64,000 nt of DNA from assembly GCA_050261515.1 (NCBI GenBank), contig JBLNDJ010000021.1:124001-188000 (forward strand), given 5' to 3'. A program made the translations under genes and the position numbers. The stretch comes from JBLNDJ01 sp050261515 (lineage in GTDB: Bacteria; Acidobacteriota; Terriglobia; Bryobacterales; Bryobacteraceae). The notes under the pieces are model-generated. The model ran no database searches. It was not told the DNA's origin and was given only the letters and a program-made list of their open reading frames with translations. This document shows positions 9,051-16,563 of this stretch, piece by piece. Position 1 is the stretch's first letter; every line of letters starts with the position of its first letter.

Positions 9051-9587
9051 ATGTTTGATGACCCCATGCTCGCCCGGGTAGGTGACGAGCAGGATGATTT
9101 TGACTACAACGAGGAGCACGTCGAGTTAGAATCCGACCTGGAAGAGTACGGCCCCGCCGATGAGGACGACGAAGACGAGGACGAGGAAGAGGAAGCTGCT
9201 GAGCTTGTCGTCGAAACCGTGACCGAGCCCGCGCCGCCGCCCGCAGTCGAAGCCCCGCCCAAAGCCGAAACGCCCCCTCCACCGAAGATTCCGGCCAAGA
9301 AGTCGTCCGTGAAGACCCCGGTGAAAAAGGCTGCAAAGAAGGCCCCTGCCAGGAAAGCTTTGGCTAAGAAAGCCGCAAAAAAGGCTCCAGCCAGAAAGGT
9401 TGCTGTTAAAAAATCATCTGTGAAGAAAACTGCTAAGAAAGCCCCCGTGAAGAAGGCCGCTAAGAAGGCCGTGACCAAGGCCGCTAAAAAGGCCGTGAAG
9501 AAGAGCCCGGCGAAGAAGGCCGCCAAGAAGGCTCCGGCCAAGAAGGCCGCGAAGAAGGCGACGAAGAAAGCCGCCCAGAGGCGCTAG
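9051..9587 (+). CDS. Histone H1-like lysine-rich protein with acidic N-terminus
   Basis: 178 aa in two parts. Residues of about 8-65 are strongly acidic (runs of D/E such as DEDDEDEDEEEEA). Residues from about 82 to the end are built from degenerate KKAAKKAPA(K/R) units, like the DNA-binding tail of eukaryotic linker histone H1 and of bacterial Hc1/AlgP-type proteins. It would bind DNA non-specifically and may modulate nucleoid compaction; the acidic half could mask the tail or bind partners. ATG 9051 is preferred to TTG 9045 because AGGAGG at 9037-9042 is 8 nt from the ATG and only 2 nt from the TTG. It is followed by a strong hairpin. Confidence 0.75.
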   Translation: MFDDPMLARVGDEQDDFDYNEEHVELESDLEEYGPADEDDEDEDEEEEAAELVVETVTEPAPPPAVEAPPKAETPPPPKIPAKKSSVKTPVKKAAKKAPARKALAKKAAKKAPARKVAVKKSSVKKTAKKAPVKKAAKKAVTKAAKKAVKKSPAKKAAKKAPAKKAAKKATKKAAQRR

Positions 9588-9598
9588 ACCTCAAGACC

Positions 9599-9630
9599 GG
9601 CGCCGGTCCGGCCGGACCGGCGCCGCCTTT
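9599..9630. terminator. Bidirectional hairpin between convergent genes
   Basis: A perfect 11-bp stem, GGCGCCGGTCC/GGACCGGCGCC, with a GGCC loop (9599-9624), then CCTTT on the plus strand. It lies exactly between the ends of the histone-like gene (plus) and the 68-aa gene (minus) and could end both transcripts. The T-run is short. Confidence 0.55.
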
Positions 9631-9835
9631 AGCCGATCGCCTCGCGGCAACGCCGGTACAGTTGGATCAGCGCATCGGCGTATTCCTCCGGGGGGCGTGC
9701 AATGGGTTTGCCCGTATAGCCCGCCGCAGGCGTTCCTTTCCCGTATCCTGTAGTCAGCGCGACGAATTTCATCAGGTCGAGCGCCACTTCCTCCTTGCTT
9801 CGATGCGGCGTCCCTTGAGTGCTTTGTTCTTCCAT
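9629..9835 (-). CDS. Small conserved-looking protein, 68 aa, unknown
   Basis: A soluble 68-residue protein with no signal peptide or membrane segment. The centre reads VALDLMKFVALTTGYGKGTP and the C-terminus ALIQLYRRCREAIG, giving two predicted helices around a glycine-rich turn. It starts at ATG 9833-9835, 22 nt from the divergent HipA-like kinase gene, so the two share a regulatory region. I do not recognise a named family. Codon use and protein composition look genuine rather than random, but function cannot be inferred. Confidence 0.6.
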   Translation of the reverse strand: MEEQSTQGTPHRSKEEVALDLMKFVALTTGYGKGTPAAGYTGKPIARPPEEYADALIQLYRRCREAIG

Positions 9836-9857
9836 TTCTTGAGAGTATCAAGTTCCA

Positions 9858-10685
9858 ATGCCGATTAACGCCCGCCGGCACATTCGCAAGATGCGCGGCG
9901 GCGCGCAGTCTCACCTCATACAGGCCGACGACGGCTGCTTCTACGTGGTGAAGCTGCGAAACAATCCCCAGCACAGGCGGGTTCTGATCAACGAAGCGGT
10001 CTGCGCGGTGTTCCTGCGGTACCTGCAATTCTCGGCCCCGGAAGTCGTGGTGATTTCGGTATCGGCGGAGTTCATCGAGGAAAATCCCGCGTTCTCGATG
10101 CAACTCGGGGGACGTAAAATCGCCGCCGAGCCCGGCTGGCATTTCGGCTCGCGCTATCCCGGCGACCCCGACCAGCTCGCCGTCTACGACTTCATCCCCG
10201 ACGTGCTCCTGCGCGAAGCCGTCAATCTGCGCGAGTTCTCCGGCATGCTCGCGTTCGACAAATGGGTCGGCAACGCCGACGGCCGCCAGGCGGTTTTCTT
10301 CCGCAGCCGCATCCGCGAATGGACCGCGGCCCGCACCTCCACGCGCCCCGGCTTCCTCGCCTGGATGATCGATCACGGCTTCGCCTTCAACGGCCCCTAC
10401 TGGGATTTCCCCGATTCGCCGCTTCAAGGCGTCTATCACCGCCCGCTGGTGTACGAAAGCGTACGCTCGCTGCGCGATTTCGATCCCTGGCTCGAGCGCA
10501 TCGCGCACTTTCCCGTCGAAGTGATGGACGAGGCCTGGCGCCGGGTGCCGCTCGAGTGGATCGAAGGCGAGGGAGACGCGCTCGAAGCTCTGCTCGAAAA
10601 GCTGATGCAGCGGCGCAGGTGCGTCGCCTCCCTGATCGAGGATTGCCGGCGCGCGCGCCCCGCCCTCTTTCCGAATTGGGCCTGA
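9858..10685 (+). CDS. HipA-like kinase domain protein
   Basis: 275 aa resembling the HipA_2-type kinase-like domain. Seen: a candidate ATP lysine in YVVKLRNN (K32), a candidate helix-C glutamate at E46 in NEAVCAVFLR, and a catalytic-loop-like segment LAFDKWVGNADGRQAVFF with D134, N139 and D141. There is no adjacent HTH antitoxin of HipB type, so it is not an evident toxin-antitoxin pair. It is divergently transcribed 22 nt from the 68-aa gene. The substrate is unknown. HipA itself phosphorylates GltX, but this compact family is mostly uncharacterised. Confidence 0.7.
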   Translation: MPINARRHIRKMRGGAQSHLIQADDGCFYVVKLRNNPQHRRVLINEAVCAVFLRYLQFSAPEVVVISVSAEFIEENPAFSMQLGGRKIAAEPGWHFGSRYPGDPDQLAVYDFIPDVLLREAVNLREFSGMLAFDKWVGNADGRQAVFFRSRIREWTAARTSTRPGFLAWMIDHGFAFNGPYWDFPDSPLQGVYHRPLVYESVRSLRDFDPWLERIAHFPVEVMDEAWRRVPLEWIEGEGDALEALLEKLMQRRRCVASLIEDCRRARPALFPNWA

Positions 10686-10706
10686 GCCGGTAGAATAAAC
10701 TCTCTT

Positions 10707-11555
10707 ATGCATCGATTCGTTCTCCACAACGGAGAGATCCGCGAGGCGTCCGCGAAAGTCCTCGCGCCGGCGCAGGTCGGGTTGCTGTCCGGATGGGGCG
10801 TGTTCTCCACGCTGCGCGTGGCGCGCGGCATCCCGTTCGCCTTCGAGCGCCACTGGGAGCGTATGAAGCACGACGCCGCCGCGCTCCACGTGCCGTTTCC
10901 CGAGGACCCCGGCCGGCTGCGCTCCGATCTGCTGCGCCTGGTCGCCGCCAACGAAGCCGCCGACGCCACGCTGCGAGTGGCCGTTGTGCGCAATCGCGGC
11001 GGCATCTGGGAAGGCCCGACCGAGCGCGCCGCCGACATCATCGCCCTCACCACCGGCGTGAAGGATTGGGGCACGGGCGTCAAGCTCGCTGTCGAGCCCC
11101 AGGCACGGCACGCGGCCTCGCGTTTCCGCGGCGTCAAGATTCTCTCCTGGGCGCTGAACCTCACCATGCTCGAGGACGCGCAGGCGCGCGGCTTCGACGA
11201 AGTACTGCTGCTCAACGAGCGCGGCGAAATCGCCGAGTGCACCTCGGCGAACATCTTCATCGCCCAAGCCGGCGAGGTGTGGACCCCGCCGCTCGACTCC
11301 GGCTGCCTGCCCGGAGTGACGCGCGAGCTGCTGCTCGGCACGGTGCGCGCCGAAGGCGTCCCGGTGCGCGAGAAGACGCTGCGTCTGGAAGATCTCGAAC
11401 GGGCCGACGAAGTGTTCATCACCTCGACCACCCGGAACCTTCTGCCCGTCGACTCTGTCGAAGGCCGCACCGTCGCTCACCGCGGCGATGTGCGCGCCAG
11501 GCTGGCAAGCGCTTTTGAACGTCACGTCGAAGACTATTTAAGCAAGTGTCTATAA
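10707..11555 (+). CDS. Class IV PLP aminotransferase (branched-chain / ADC lyase type)
   Basis: A 282-aa fold-type IV PLP enzyme. Family hallmarks: the N-terminal GLLSGWGVFSTLRV, the Schiff-base lysine in RGVKILSWALN (K144), GFDEVLLLNERGEIAE and the phosphate-binding CTSANIFI followed by PGVTRE. This class covers branched-chain aminotransferase, D-amino acid aminotransferase and 4-amino-4-deoxychorismate lyase. The sequence alone does not separate them, and no pabA/pabB or ilv gene is adjacent. It begins 21 nt after the HipA-like gene stop and may be cotranscribed with it. Confidence 0.82.
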   Translation: MHRFVLHNGEIREASAKVLAPAQVGLLSGWGVFSTLRVARGIPFAFERHWERMKHDAAALHVPFPEDPGRLRSDLLRLVAANEAADATLRVAVVRNRGGIWEGPTERAADIIALTTGVKDWGTGVKLAVEPQARHAASRFRGVKILSWALNLTMLEDAQARGFDEVLLLNERGEIAECTSANIFIAQAGEVWTPPLDSGCLPGVTRELLLGTVRAEGVPVREKTLRLEDLERADEVFITSTTRNLLPVDSVEGRTVAHRGDVRARLASAFERHVEDYLSKCL

Positions 11556-11568
11556 TCCTCGGCCCTCT

Positions 11569-11964
11569 ATGTCGCTCCTGTGTCCTCACTGCAAAAGCAG
11601 AAACCTCCGCTACGCGCGCATCCGCAGCTTCGCCGAACGGCTGGGGACCTTGGTAGGCATTCGCCCGCTGCGCTGCCGCGATTGCCGCACGCGTTTCATC
11701 GAGAGAACCTGGAGACTCAGCGCCATAAGGTACGCCCGCTGCCCGCGCTGCTGGAGAGAGGACCTGACCCGCTGGTCGCTCAACGACTACTGCCCCCCGG
11801 CGGGCGTCCGGCTTTTGCTCTCCCTCGGAGCGCACCCGTTCCGCTGTGCCTACTGCCGCGTGAACTTCGTGAGCTTCCGCAGGCGCAGGCTGAAGTACGT
11901 CCGGAACAAGCAGGTGCTTGTGCCCAAGAAGGCGCTTTCCAGGGAGGCGGGGGCAGGGGAGTGA
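11569..11964 (+). CDS. Zinc-ribbon-like basic protein, unknown
   Basis: 131 aa with four CxxC pairs: CPHC near the N-terminus, CRDC, CPRC and CAYC. This suggests two zinc ribbons formed by the pairs at about residues 5-39 and 57-92. The remainder is strongly basic (RRRRLKYVRNKQ), which fits nucleic-acid or membrane-surface binding. There are no transmembrane segments. It starts 13 nt after the class IV aminotransferase and ends at the edge of the 780-bp region that holds the putative structured RNA. The family is not recognised. Confidence 0.65.
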   Translation: MSLLCPHCKSRNLRYARIRSFAERLGTLVGIRPLRCRDCRTRFIERTWRLSAIRYARCPRCWREDLTRWSLNDYCPPAGVRLLLSLGAHPFRCAYCRVNFVSFRRRRLKYVRNKQVLVPKKALSREAGAGE

Positions 11965-11989
11965 GGCGCGCGAGGCGGCCAAAATAAAA

Positions 11990-12590
11990 ATGGTTCCAAG
12001 TGACCCGCGTCGCAGCTCGTTCGCCAGCCGGCATGCCCGGCCCGAACATGGCGTTCAGGAACCCGCCGGCGTCGCCTCTGTCGCTCCCCGCAACGGCTTT
12101 TGACCGCTGCGGCTCGATGCTTCAGAAGCCGCCTGACGTTCGTCCCTGACGAAGCCGGTTTCTCGAAGCGGCCTTTCGCTTGCCCGCAGCGGCTGTCCGT
12201 TTCCGGACCACCTCTCCGGGGTCGTCGTTCCCGGCCTGCTCCTTCGAAACCATGCCGGATGCGTTTTTGATTCGGCCCGTTCGGTTGTGAACTCCTTCCC
12301 TCGTTCCGGTTTTACCCGCTCGGGGGAAATCAACGCCCACAACCCGTTGCCGAATCCCGATCCGGCACTCCGGCTGGCTCTCCGGTCTTGCTCCTCTTCA
12401 GGACCTTTCGATCCCTCCGTCTCTTCGCTCGACCTGGTTCGCCTTCCGGAGGCTTACCTCCGCGAAACGCCCGATTTCCTTCACTCCCCGGTTGCGAAAA
12501 CTTGTTTAAAGCATCGCTCCCGGATCACCGTTCCGGATTCGGTTCGTTCCGCGTGGTTCGCTGTTCCGTGAACCTCTTGGAACCAACTCC
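11990..12590 (-). ncRNA. Candidate large structured non-coding RNA (approximate ends)
   Basis: The 782-bp space between convergent genes holds no credible protein gene. The minus-strand sequence folds into nested perfect helices on one axis: 12253-12260 with 12360-12367 (8 bp), 12269-12276 with 12349-12356 (8 bp), 12283-12289 with 12338-12344 (7 bp) and 12296-12300 with 12324-12328 (5 bp). Separate hairpins lie at 12088-12112 (9 bp, one G-U), 12139-12153 (6 bp) and 12447-12462 (6 bp). GAAA tetraloops close GTCCG/CGGAC (12195-12208) and GGATC/GGTCC (about 12400-12415). Loops are A-rich, as in structured RNAs. A terminator-like hairpin and promoter-like boxes lie just upstream. I saw no match to RNase P RNA, tmRNA or SRP RNA signatures. 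The ends are estimates; a T-rich stretch near 11981-11995 may mark the 3' end. Confidence 0.55.
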
Positions 12591-12619
12591 ATACTGCCCC
12601 TAAACCGTTGTACAGTCAA
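12591..12619 (-). promoter_or_regulatory. Candidate promoter of the structured RNA
   Basis: On the minus strand TTGACT (12619-12614) is followed after 17 nt by CAGTAT (12596-12591). The -35 is good and the -10 is weak. It sits between the terminator-like hairpin of the upstream Ycf48-like gene and the start of the folded region, as expected for an independent RNA gene. Confidence 0.4.
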
Positions 12620-12624
12620 ACAAA

Positions 12625-12653
12625 AAGTGTTTCTTGCGGCCCGTTTTCCGCAA
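12625..12653 (-). terminator. Terminator-like hairpin after the Ycf48-like gene
   Basis: On the minus strand a TTGCGG/CCGCAA stem (12653-12648 with 12639-12634) is followed by GAAACACTTTTT. The distance of about 95 nt from the stop of the Ycf48-like gene fits the end of that operon. Confidence 0.45.
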
Positions 12654-12746
12654 TGAATTTTTGGTTCTGAATCAATAACCTGCGGGTGACAGCCGCTGAA
12701 ATTCGTGTGGATAAAACAAGGGAGGCACCATGTGTTTGGGCGAAAG

Positions 12747-13856
12747 CTACTCCGAAGCCAGTTTCAGGATCATGCCGGTGTCGGTAGCAACCCAAACGGG
12801 CCCCTTTCCGGGGCAGGCGAGCGTGGCGCGGCGTCCGACGGCGCGGTAATCGACCTCCATTTCTTCCCATTCGGCGAAGTCCCCGCTGCGAAACAGCTTC
12901 AACTTCCCGGGAACGGGGGAGTGGAAGACTGTTCCGGGAGGCTCGATTGCGGCCAGGTACGCCGGGCCTTCGGAAATGACGAGCACGTCGGTGACGGCGC
13001 GGTCCTTGCGCCGGAACACGCGGCCGCCTTTTCCGTTCCGCAGATCGAAGGAGTAGACCTCGGAAGGATAGTCGAACTTGTCGAAGAACTCGATGAGCCC
13101 CAGCCCGCGCCCGTCGGCCGCCAGGCTCAACGCGGTGATCTGGCCGAACATCGAAGTCGTAGAGGATCTCCAGTGCGCACCCGCGTCGCGCGTCTCGAGC
13201 GTGATGACGAGGCCCGGCCACTCGCGGCGCCCGGTCTCGGGGTCCATCCAGTCGGGAAATTCGGAGTTGTCGCCGCGGCGCGGCGGCCGGCTCGATCCGG
13301 CGATGATCCCGGCCTTCGGCGTGGCGAACGCAATCGCGCTATAGACGGTGTTGTCGGCGCTGGTCTTGGGCTCGGCGGCGGCCCCGACCGCGGTCCACGT
13401 GGCGCCGCCGTCGTTGGTTTCCTGGACCGTCTTTTTCGCGCCGATCGCCCAGCCGTGCTTTTCGTCGAGAAAGTAGACTTGCAGCACGCCGTTGATGCGC
13501 GCGAGCTTCTTCCACGTCGCGCCGAAGTCGTCCGTGCGCCAGACGTTGTCGCGGCCCGTCATCCAGCCCGTCTTTTCGTTCAGGAAGAACAGCGACCCCG
13601 GGACTTCCGGGAGCCGGACGGGCGCCCACGTCTTGCCGCCGTCGCTGGTCGCCACGGCGTAGGGCTTCTCCTTGCGGCCGGGAACCGCGACGGTCCCCGC
13701 CGCCATTCCGCGCTCGGCGGACGGGAATTCCAGCGCCGTGATGGCAAACTCCGAAAGGTCCGGAGGATCGTAGAAATACTCGACGCGCCACCGCTCCGCG
13801 GCCCCGGCGCAAAGCGCCGAAAAGGCAGCCAGACACGCAACCAGAATGAGTCTCAT
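12747..13856 (-). CDS. Exported Ycf48/BNR-repeat beta-propeller protein
   Basis: 369 aa. Residues 1-19 (MRLILVACLAAFSALCAGA) are a signal peptide, so the product is exported. The rest consists of propeller repeats with the Ycf48/BNR signature: SDGGKTW, TDDFGATW and NDGGATW, each followed by a segment such as FFLNEKTGWMTG or FLDEKHGWAIG. Ycf48-like proteins outside phototrophs have no agreed function and probably act as binding scaffolds. The start ATG (13854-13856) overlaps the stop of the GAF-domain gene by 4 nt, so the two are coupled. An in-frame upstream extension overlapping the GAF gene is rejected because it would bury the signal peptide. Confidence 0.8.
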   Translation of the reverse strand: MRLILVACLAAFSALCAGAAERWRVEYFYDPPDLSEFAITALEFPSAERGMAAGTVAVPGRKEKPYAVATSDGGKTWAPVRLPEVPGSLFFLNEKTGWMTGRDNVWRTDDFGATWKKLARINGVLQVYFLDEKHGWAIGAKKTVQETNDGGATWTAVGAAAEPKTSADNTVYSAIAFATPKAGIIAGSSRPPRRGDNSEFPDWMDPETGRREWPGLVITLETRDAGAHWRSSTTSMFGQITALSLAADGRGLGLIEFFDKFDYPSEVYSFDLRNGKGGRVFRRKDRAVTDVLVISEGPAYLAAIEPPGTVFHSPVPGKLKLFRSGDFAEWEEMEVDYRAVGRRATLACPGKGPVWVATDTGMILKLASE

Positions 13857-14455
13857 CGAGTCGGAACGGGCGCCACGGGCCCGGAGGAAAGCAGCAGATC
13901 GACGTGGTTGACGGCCATGACCGCCGCCGGATCCATGCGGGCCAGCACGAGCGCGCACCCCACCTGCTCGCCGACGGTGGTCAGCAGTTCCATCTCGCTG
14001 CCGTTGTGCTGATGCGGCGCGCGGTGCTGCACGTTGATGACGCCGACCACGCGGTTGCGCGCGATCACCGGCGCTGACAGAAACGCCTCGTAGGTGTCCT
14101 CCGGCAGCGCGCTGAAGCTCTTGAACCGGGCGTCCTTATAAGCCTCGCGGGAGATGGCGACCAGCCGCCGCTCGCGAGCCACCCATCCGGTGAGTCCCTC
14201 ATCCACCCGAAAGCGGATCTTGCCGATCTCGGCCGGATGGGGATTGTTCGACGCGCACAATACCAGCTCGTCGCCATCGATGAGATAGAGCAGGCAGGAG
14301 TCGCACCCCGTGAACTCCTCAACCAGCGTCACGATGCCTTGCAGAACTTCCTGGAGACTCATCTCGCGCACCATGAACCGGCTGATTTTCTGGAACAACT
14401 GGAGTTGCTGCTCGGTCCGCTGGAGGGCCGCCGCCAGATCCTTCATCTTCGGCAC
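13853..14455 (-). CDS. GAF-domain protein
   Basis: 200 aa. A short N-terminal coiled coil (LAAALQRTEQQLQLFQKIS) leads into a single GAF domain at about residues 30-175: CDSCLLYLIDGDELVL, VDEGLTGWVARERR, SAPVIARNRVVGVINVQHR and LLTTVGEQVGCAL. No kinase, cyclase or DNA-binding output domain is attached, so it is probably a small sensor or regulatory partner. It is the first gene of a two-gene unit with the Ycf48-like protein (4-nt overlap). The ligand is unknown; the domain binds small molecules or mediates dimerisation. Confidence 0.8.
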   Translation of the reverse strand: MPKMKDLAAALQRTEQQLQLFQKISRFMVREMSLQEVLQGIVTLVEEFTGCDSCLLYLIDGDELVLCASNNPHPAEIGKIRFRVDEGLTGWVARERRLVAISREAYKDARFKSFSALPEDTYEAFLSAPVIARNRVVGVINVQHRAPHQHNGSEMELLTTVGEQVGCALVLARMDPAAVMAVNHVDLLLSSGPVAPVPTR

Positions 14456-14465
14456 GAACTAATTA

Positions 14466-14530
14466 TCCCAGAAGCTGGAAGCTCGAGCCAGAAGCTGGAA
14501 GTCAGAAGCTGGAAGTCAGAAGCCGCGGCG
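14466..14530. repeat. AG-rich short tandem repeat between genes
   Basis: At least three copies of a unit close to CAGAAGCTGGAAGT occur in tandem, with slight variation, in the 97-bp gap between the HlyD-like and GAF genes. A short related GAAGCTGGAAG stretch lies before the GspE gene near 44590, and TTCTGAATTC-type units near 31390. It may be a dispersed intergenic repeat family. Confidence 0.6.
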
Positions 14531-14552
14531 GCGCCGGAAGCCGCCTCTCGCT

Positions 14553-15764
14553 TCATTTCACCCTCACCGGTTGTCCGTTCTTCAATGGTTGCTCGGTACG
14601 GAGGGCGACACGGTCCCCGGCGGCGAGGCCTGAGGTGACCACGGCCCGGGTGATGCTTGAGGCTCCGAGGGTGATCGGCCGCCATTCGACTCGATCGCCG
14701 CGGAGCAGGTAGACGCCGGAGTGTCCATTCTCGGTTCGGATCGCTTCCTTCGGAATCGTGACTCCGTTCTCCACCACTTGCGAGACGATTTCGGCGTTCA
14801 CGTTGGTTCCGGGGAGCAGGCGTGCGTCGTCGTTCTCGATCGTGCAGAGCACTTCGCCTACCTGCCGCGTTCCGAGCGGCGCGACGTGCGTGGGGAGTTT
14901 TTCGACCCGGCCCTTCCACACGCGGCCCGGGAGCGCGTCCCAAGTCACGTTGACGGGCATGCCTTCGGCCACGCGGCCGAGTTCGGGCTCATCGACGTAG
15001 ATGCTCACGCGAAGCTGGCGCAGGTTGCCGACGTTGGCGATCAAGTCGCCCACGTTCACGTACATGCCCTCTCGCACGGGAAGCTCGTAGACGACGCCCG
15101 CCATCGGCGAATGAATATGGCTGCGCTCCAGGCGCGCGCGCGCTTGCTCGAGCGCAGCCTCGGTTTCGCGCACTCGAGCAAGCGCGGAAGCGCGGTCGGC
15201 TGGTCCCGTGAGCGCGCCCCGCTTGCGGTTGAGCGCCTCGATGCTAGCCTGGAGCTTCTGCACCCGCTGCGCGGCCTCGGCGACTTCCTGCTGGGTCGCG
15301 GCCTGCCGCTGGGCCAGCCGCTTCAGCGATTCCCAATCGCGCTCCGCCACGCCCAGCTCGAGCTTGTCGCGCTCCATCTCGTTGGAGATCTCCACCTGCG
15401 ACGCCGCCGGCCCGCCCTGCTCGATGGTCTGCAGCTGCGCCTTCGCCTGCGAGACCGCCGCCTCGGCCGAGCTCACGTCCGCGCGCTCGTCCCGCGCGTC
15501 GAGCTCCGCGATCAACGCGCCGCGCGCGACTGTCTGGCCGCGCTGCACGTCCACGCGCTCGACGATTCCGGCGCGCTCGGCGCGAACCGAAACCCAATCC
15601 GACGGCTCCACTTTGCCGTTCGTCGGCAGCGTGGAGACCAGCGTTTCTCGCGCCACCTGCGCGAACTCTACCTCGGGCGGGGCCGTGTTCCGGCGGTACA
15701 ACCAGAGCGCGAACGCGGCGACAAGCAGGGCAAGCAGAAGGAGCAGCAGTCTGAGTCTCGACAT
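14553..15764 (-). CDS. HlyD/RND-type periplasmic adaptor (membrane fusion protein)
   Basis: 403 aa. Residues 3-20 form a signal anchor (LRLLLLLLALLVAAFALWL). A lipoyl-like half motif (GIVERVDVQRGQTVARGALIAELD) follows, then a long coiled-coil hairpin at about residues 85-190 (many Q/E/A heptads, KAQLQTIEQ to RARLERSHI). The second lipoyl half is SPMAGVVYELPVREGMYVNVGD, followed by beta-barrel and membrane-proximal domains ending in NGQPVRVK. It would bridge an inner-membrane ABC or RND pump to an outer-membrane channel. ATG 15764 is chosen; an in-frame extension far upstream would run antisense through the patatin gene. No pump gene is adjacent. Confidence 0.85.
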   Translation of the reverse strand: MSRLRLLLLLLALLVAAFALWLYRRNTAPPEVEFAQVARETLVSTLPTNGKVEPSDWVSVRAERAGIVERVDVQRGQTVARGALIAELDARDERADVSSAEAAVSQAKAQLQTIEQGGPAASQVEISNEMERDKLELGVAERDWESLKRLAQRQAATQQEVAEAAQRVQKLQASIEALNRKRGALTGPADRASALARVRETEAALEQARARLERSHIHSPMAGVVYELPVREGMYVNVGDLIANVGNLRQLRVSIYVDEPELGRVAEGMPVNVTWDALPGRVWKGRVEKLPTHVAPLGTRQVGEVLCTIENDDARLLPGTNVNAEIVSQVVENGVTIPKEAIRTENGHSGVYLLRGDRVEWRPITLGASSITRAVVTSGLAAGDRVALRTEQPLKNGQPVRVK

Positions 15765-15812
15765 TGAGCCTGAGCCAACCTCATTGTCCCAGATGGGATA
15801 CTGAGTTGGCAC

Positions 15813-16553
15813 GTGAAAACTGCGCTGGTTCTCTCGGCGGGCGGCATGTTCTGCGCCTATCAGGCAGGCGCGTGGAAGGCACTGTCCGGCCGTTTCCGTC
15901 CGGACATCGTCATCGGCGCCTCGGCCGGCGCGCTGAACGCCTGGGCGATCGCGGGCGGGGCGGACCCTGCGGATCTCGCCGCGCTCTGGCTCGGCGCCGC
16001 TAACCTCGCGGGATTGCGGCTGTCGCGCCGCCCCTGGCGGAATCTGCTCGACGCGGGCCCGCTCGAACAACGTATCGCGGCACTCTGGACGACATACAGG
16101 CCGCGCGCCGAAATCGGCGTCGTCGCGGTGGAGCTGCGGACGCTTCGCCCGAGGCTGTTCCGCAACGGCGAAATCACCCCGCGCCACCTGGCGGCATCCT
16201 GCGCGGTGCTGGCGTGCTATCCGCAAGTGCGCCTCGGCGGGCGGCTCTACACGGACGGAGGCCTGCTCGGCGCGCTGCCGCTGTGGGCAGCGGCTGAGAT
16301 GGGGGCTGCGCGCGTGGTGGCCGTGAATGCGCTGCCGCGGCTTCCTTCGCGGGCGGTGGGGGCGGCGGTCCGGGCGCTGCGAGCCTTGGCTCCCCGGCCG
16401 CCCGCCGCTCCGGAACCCGCCGGCGTACGCATCATAGAGCCGGCCCGTTCGCTGGGCAACCTGTGGCAGGCGATGTTCTGGGACGAGCGTGCAGTGCGGC
16501 GTGCCATCGAATTCGGGGAAGAAGACGCCCGCGCCGCCTGGCCTTCGCCGTAG
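15813..16553 (+). CDS. Patatin-like phospholipase
   Basis: 246 aa. The hydrolase uses a Ser-Asp dyad: nucleophile Ser37 in GASAG (35-39) and Asp148 in the DGG motif of LYTDGG. The oxyanion loop is LSAGGMFCAYQAG at residues 7-19. There is no signal peptide, so it is likely cytoplasmic or peripheral, acting on membrane lipid acyl esters. The start is GTG 15813, the only start codon before the conserved N-terminal strand. It is divergent from the HlyD-like gene (48 nt), with a 10-nt gap to the next gene. Confidence 0.85.
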   Translation: MKTALVLSAGGMFCAYQAGAWKALSGRFRPDIVIGASAGALNAWAIAGGADPADLAALWLGAANLAGLRLSRRPWRNLLDAGPLEQRIAALWTTYRPRAEIGVVAVELRTLRPRLFRNGEITPRHLAASCAVLACYPQVRLGGRLYTDGGLLGALPLWAAAEMGAARVVAVNALPRLPSRAVGAAVRALRALAPRPPAAPEPAGVRIIEPARSLGNLWQAMFWDERAVRRAIEFGEEDARAAWPSP

Positions 16554-16563
16554 AATGTGTGTG

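Noticed and set aside
9629..10685. HipAB-type toxin-antitoxin module
   Set aside because: The 68-aa neighbour is divergent and has no helix-turn-helix; the kinase is of the compact HipA-like type not known to need HipB.
12055..12342. Short reading frames of 72-95 codons on the minus strand in the gene-free region
   Set aside because: Arg/Glu/Ser-rich composition with no domain pattern, no ribosome site, and they lie inside the nested RNA helices; more likely incidental to a structured RNA.
11985..12590. Identity as RNase P RNA, tmRNA or SRP RNA
   Set aside because: None of the diagnostic conserved blocks (for example the GAGGAAAGTCC core of RNase P RNA or a tRNA-like end of tmRNA) was found on either strand.
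12287..12603. Short plus-strand reading frames (71 and 94 codons) in the same region
   Set aside because: Proline/Arg/Ser-rich products without ribosome sites; antisense to the proposed RNA and best explained by its composition.
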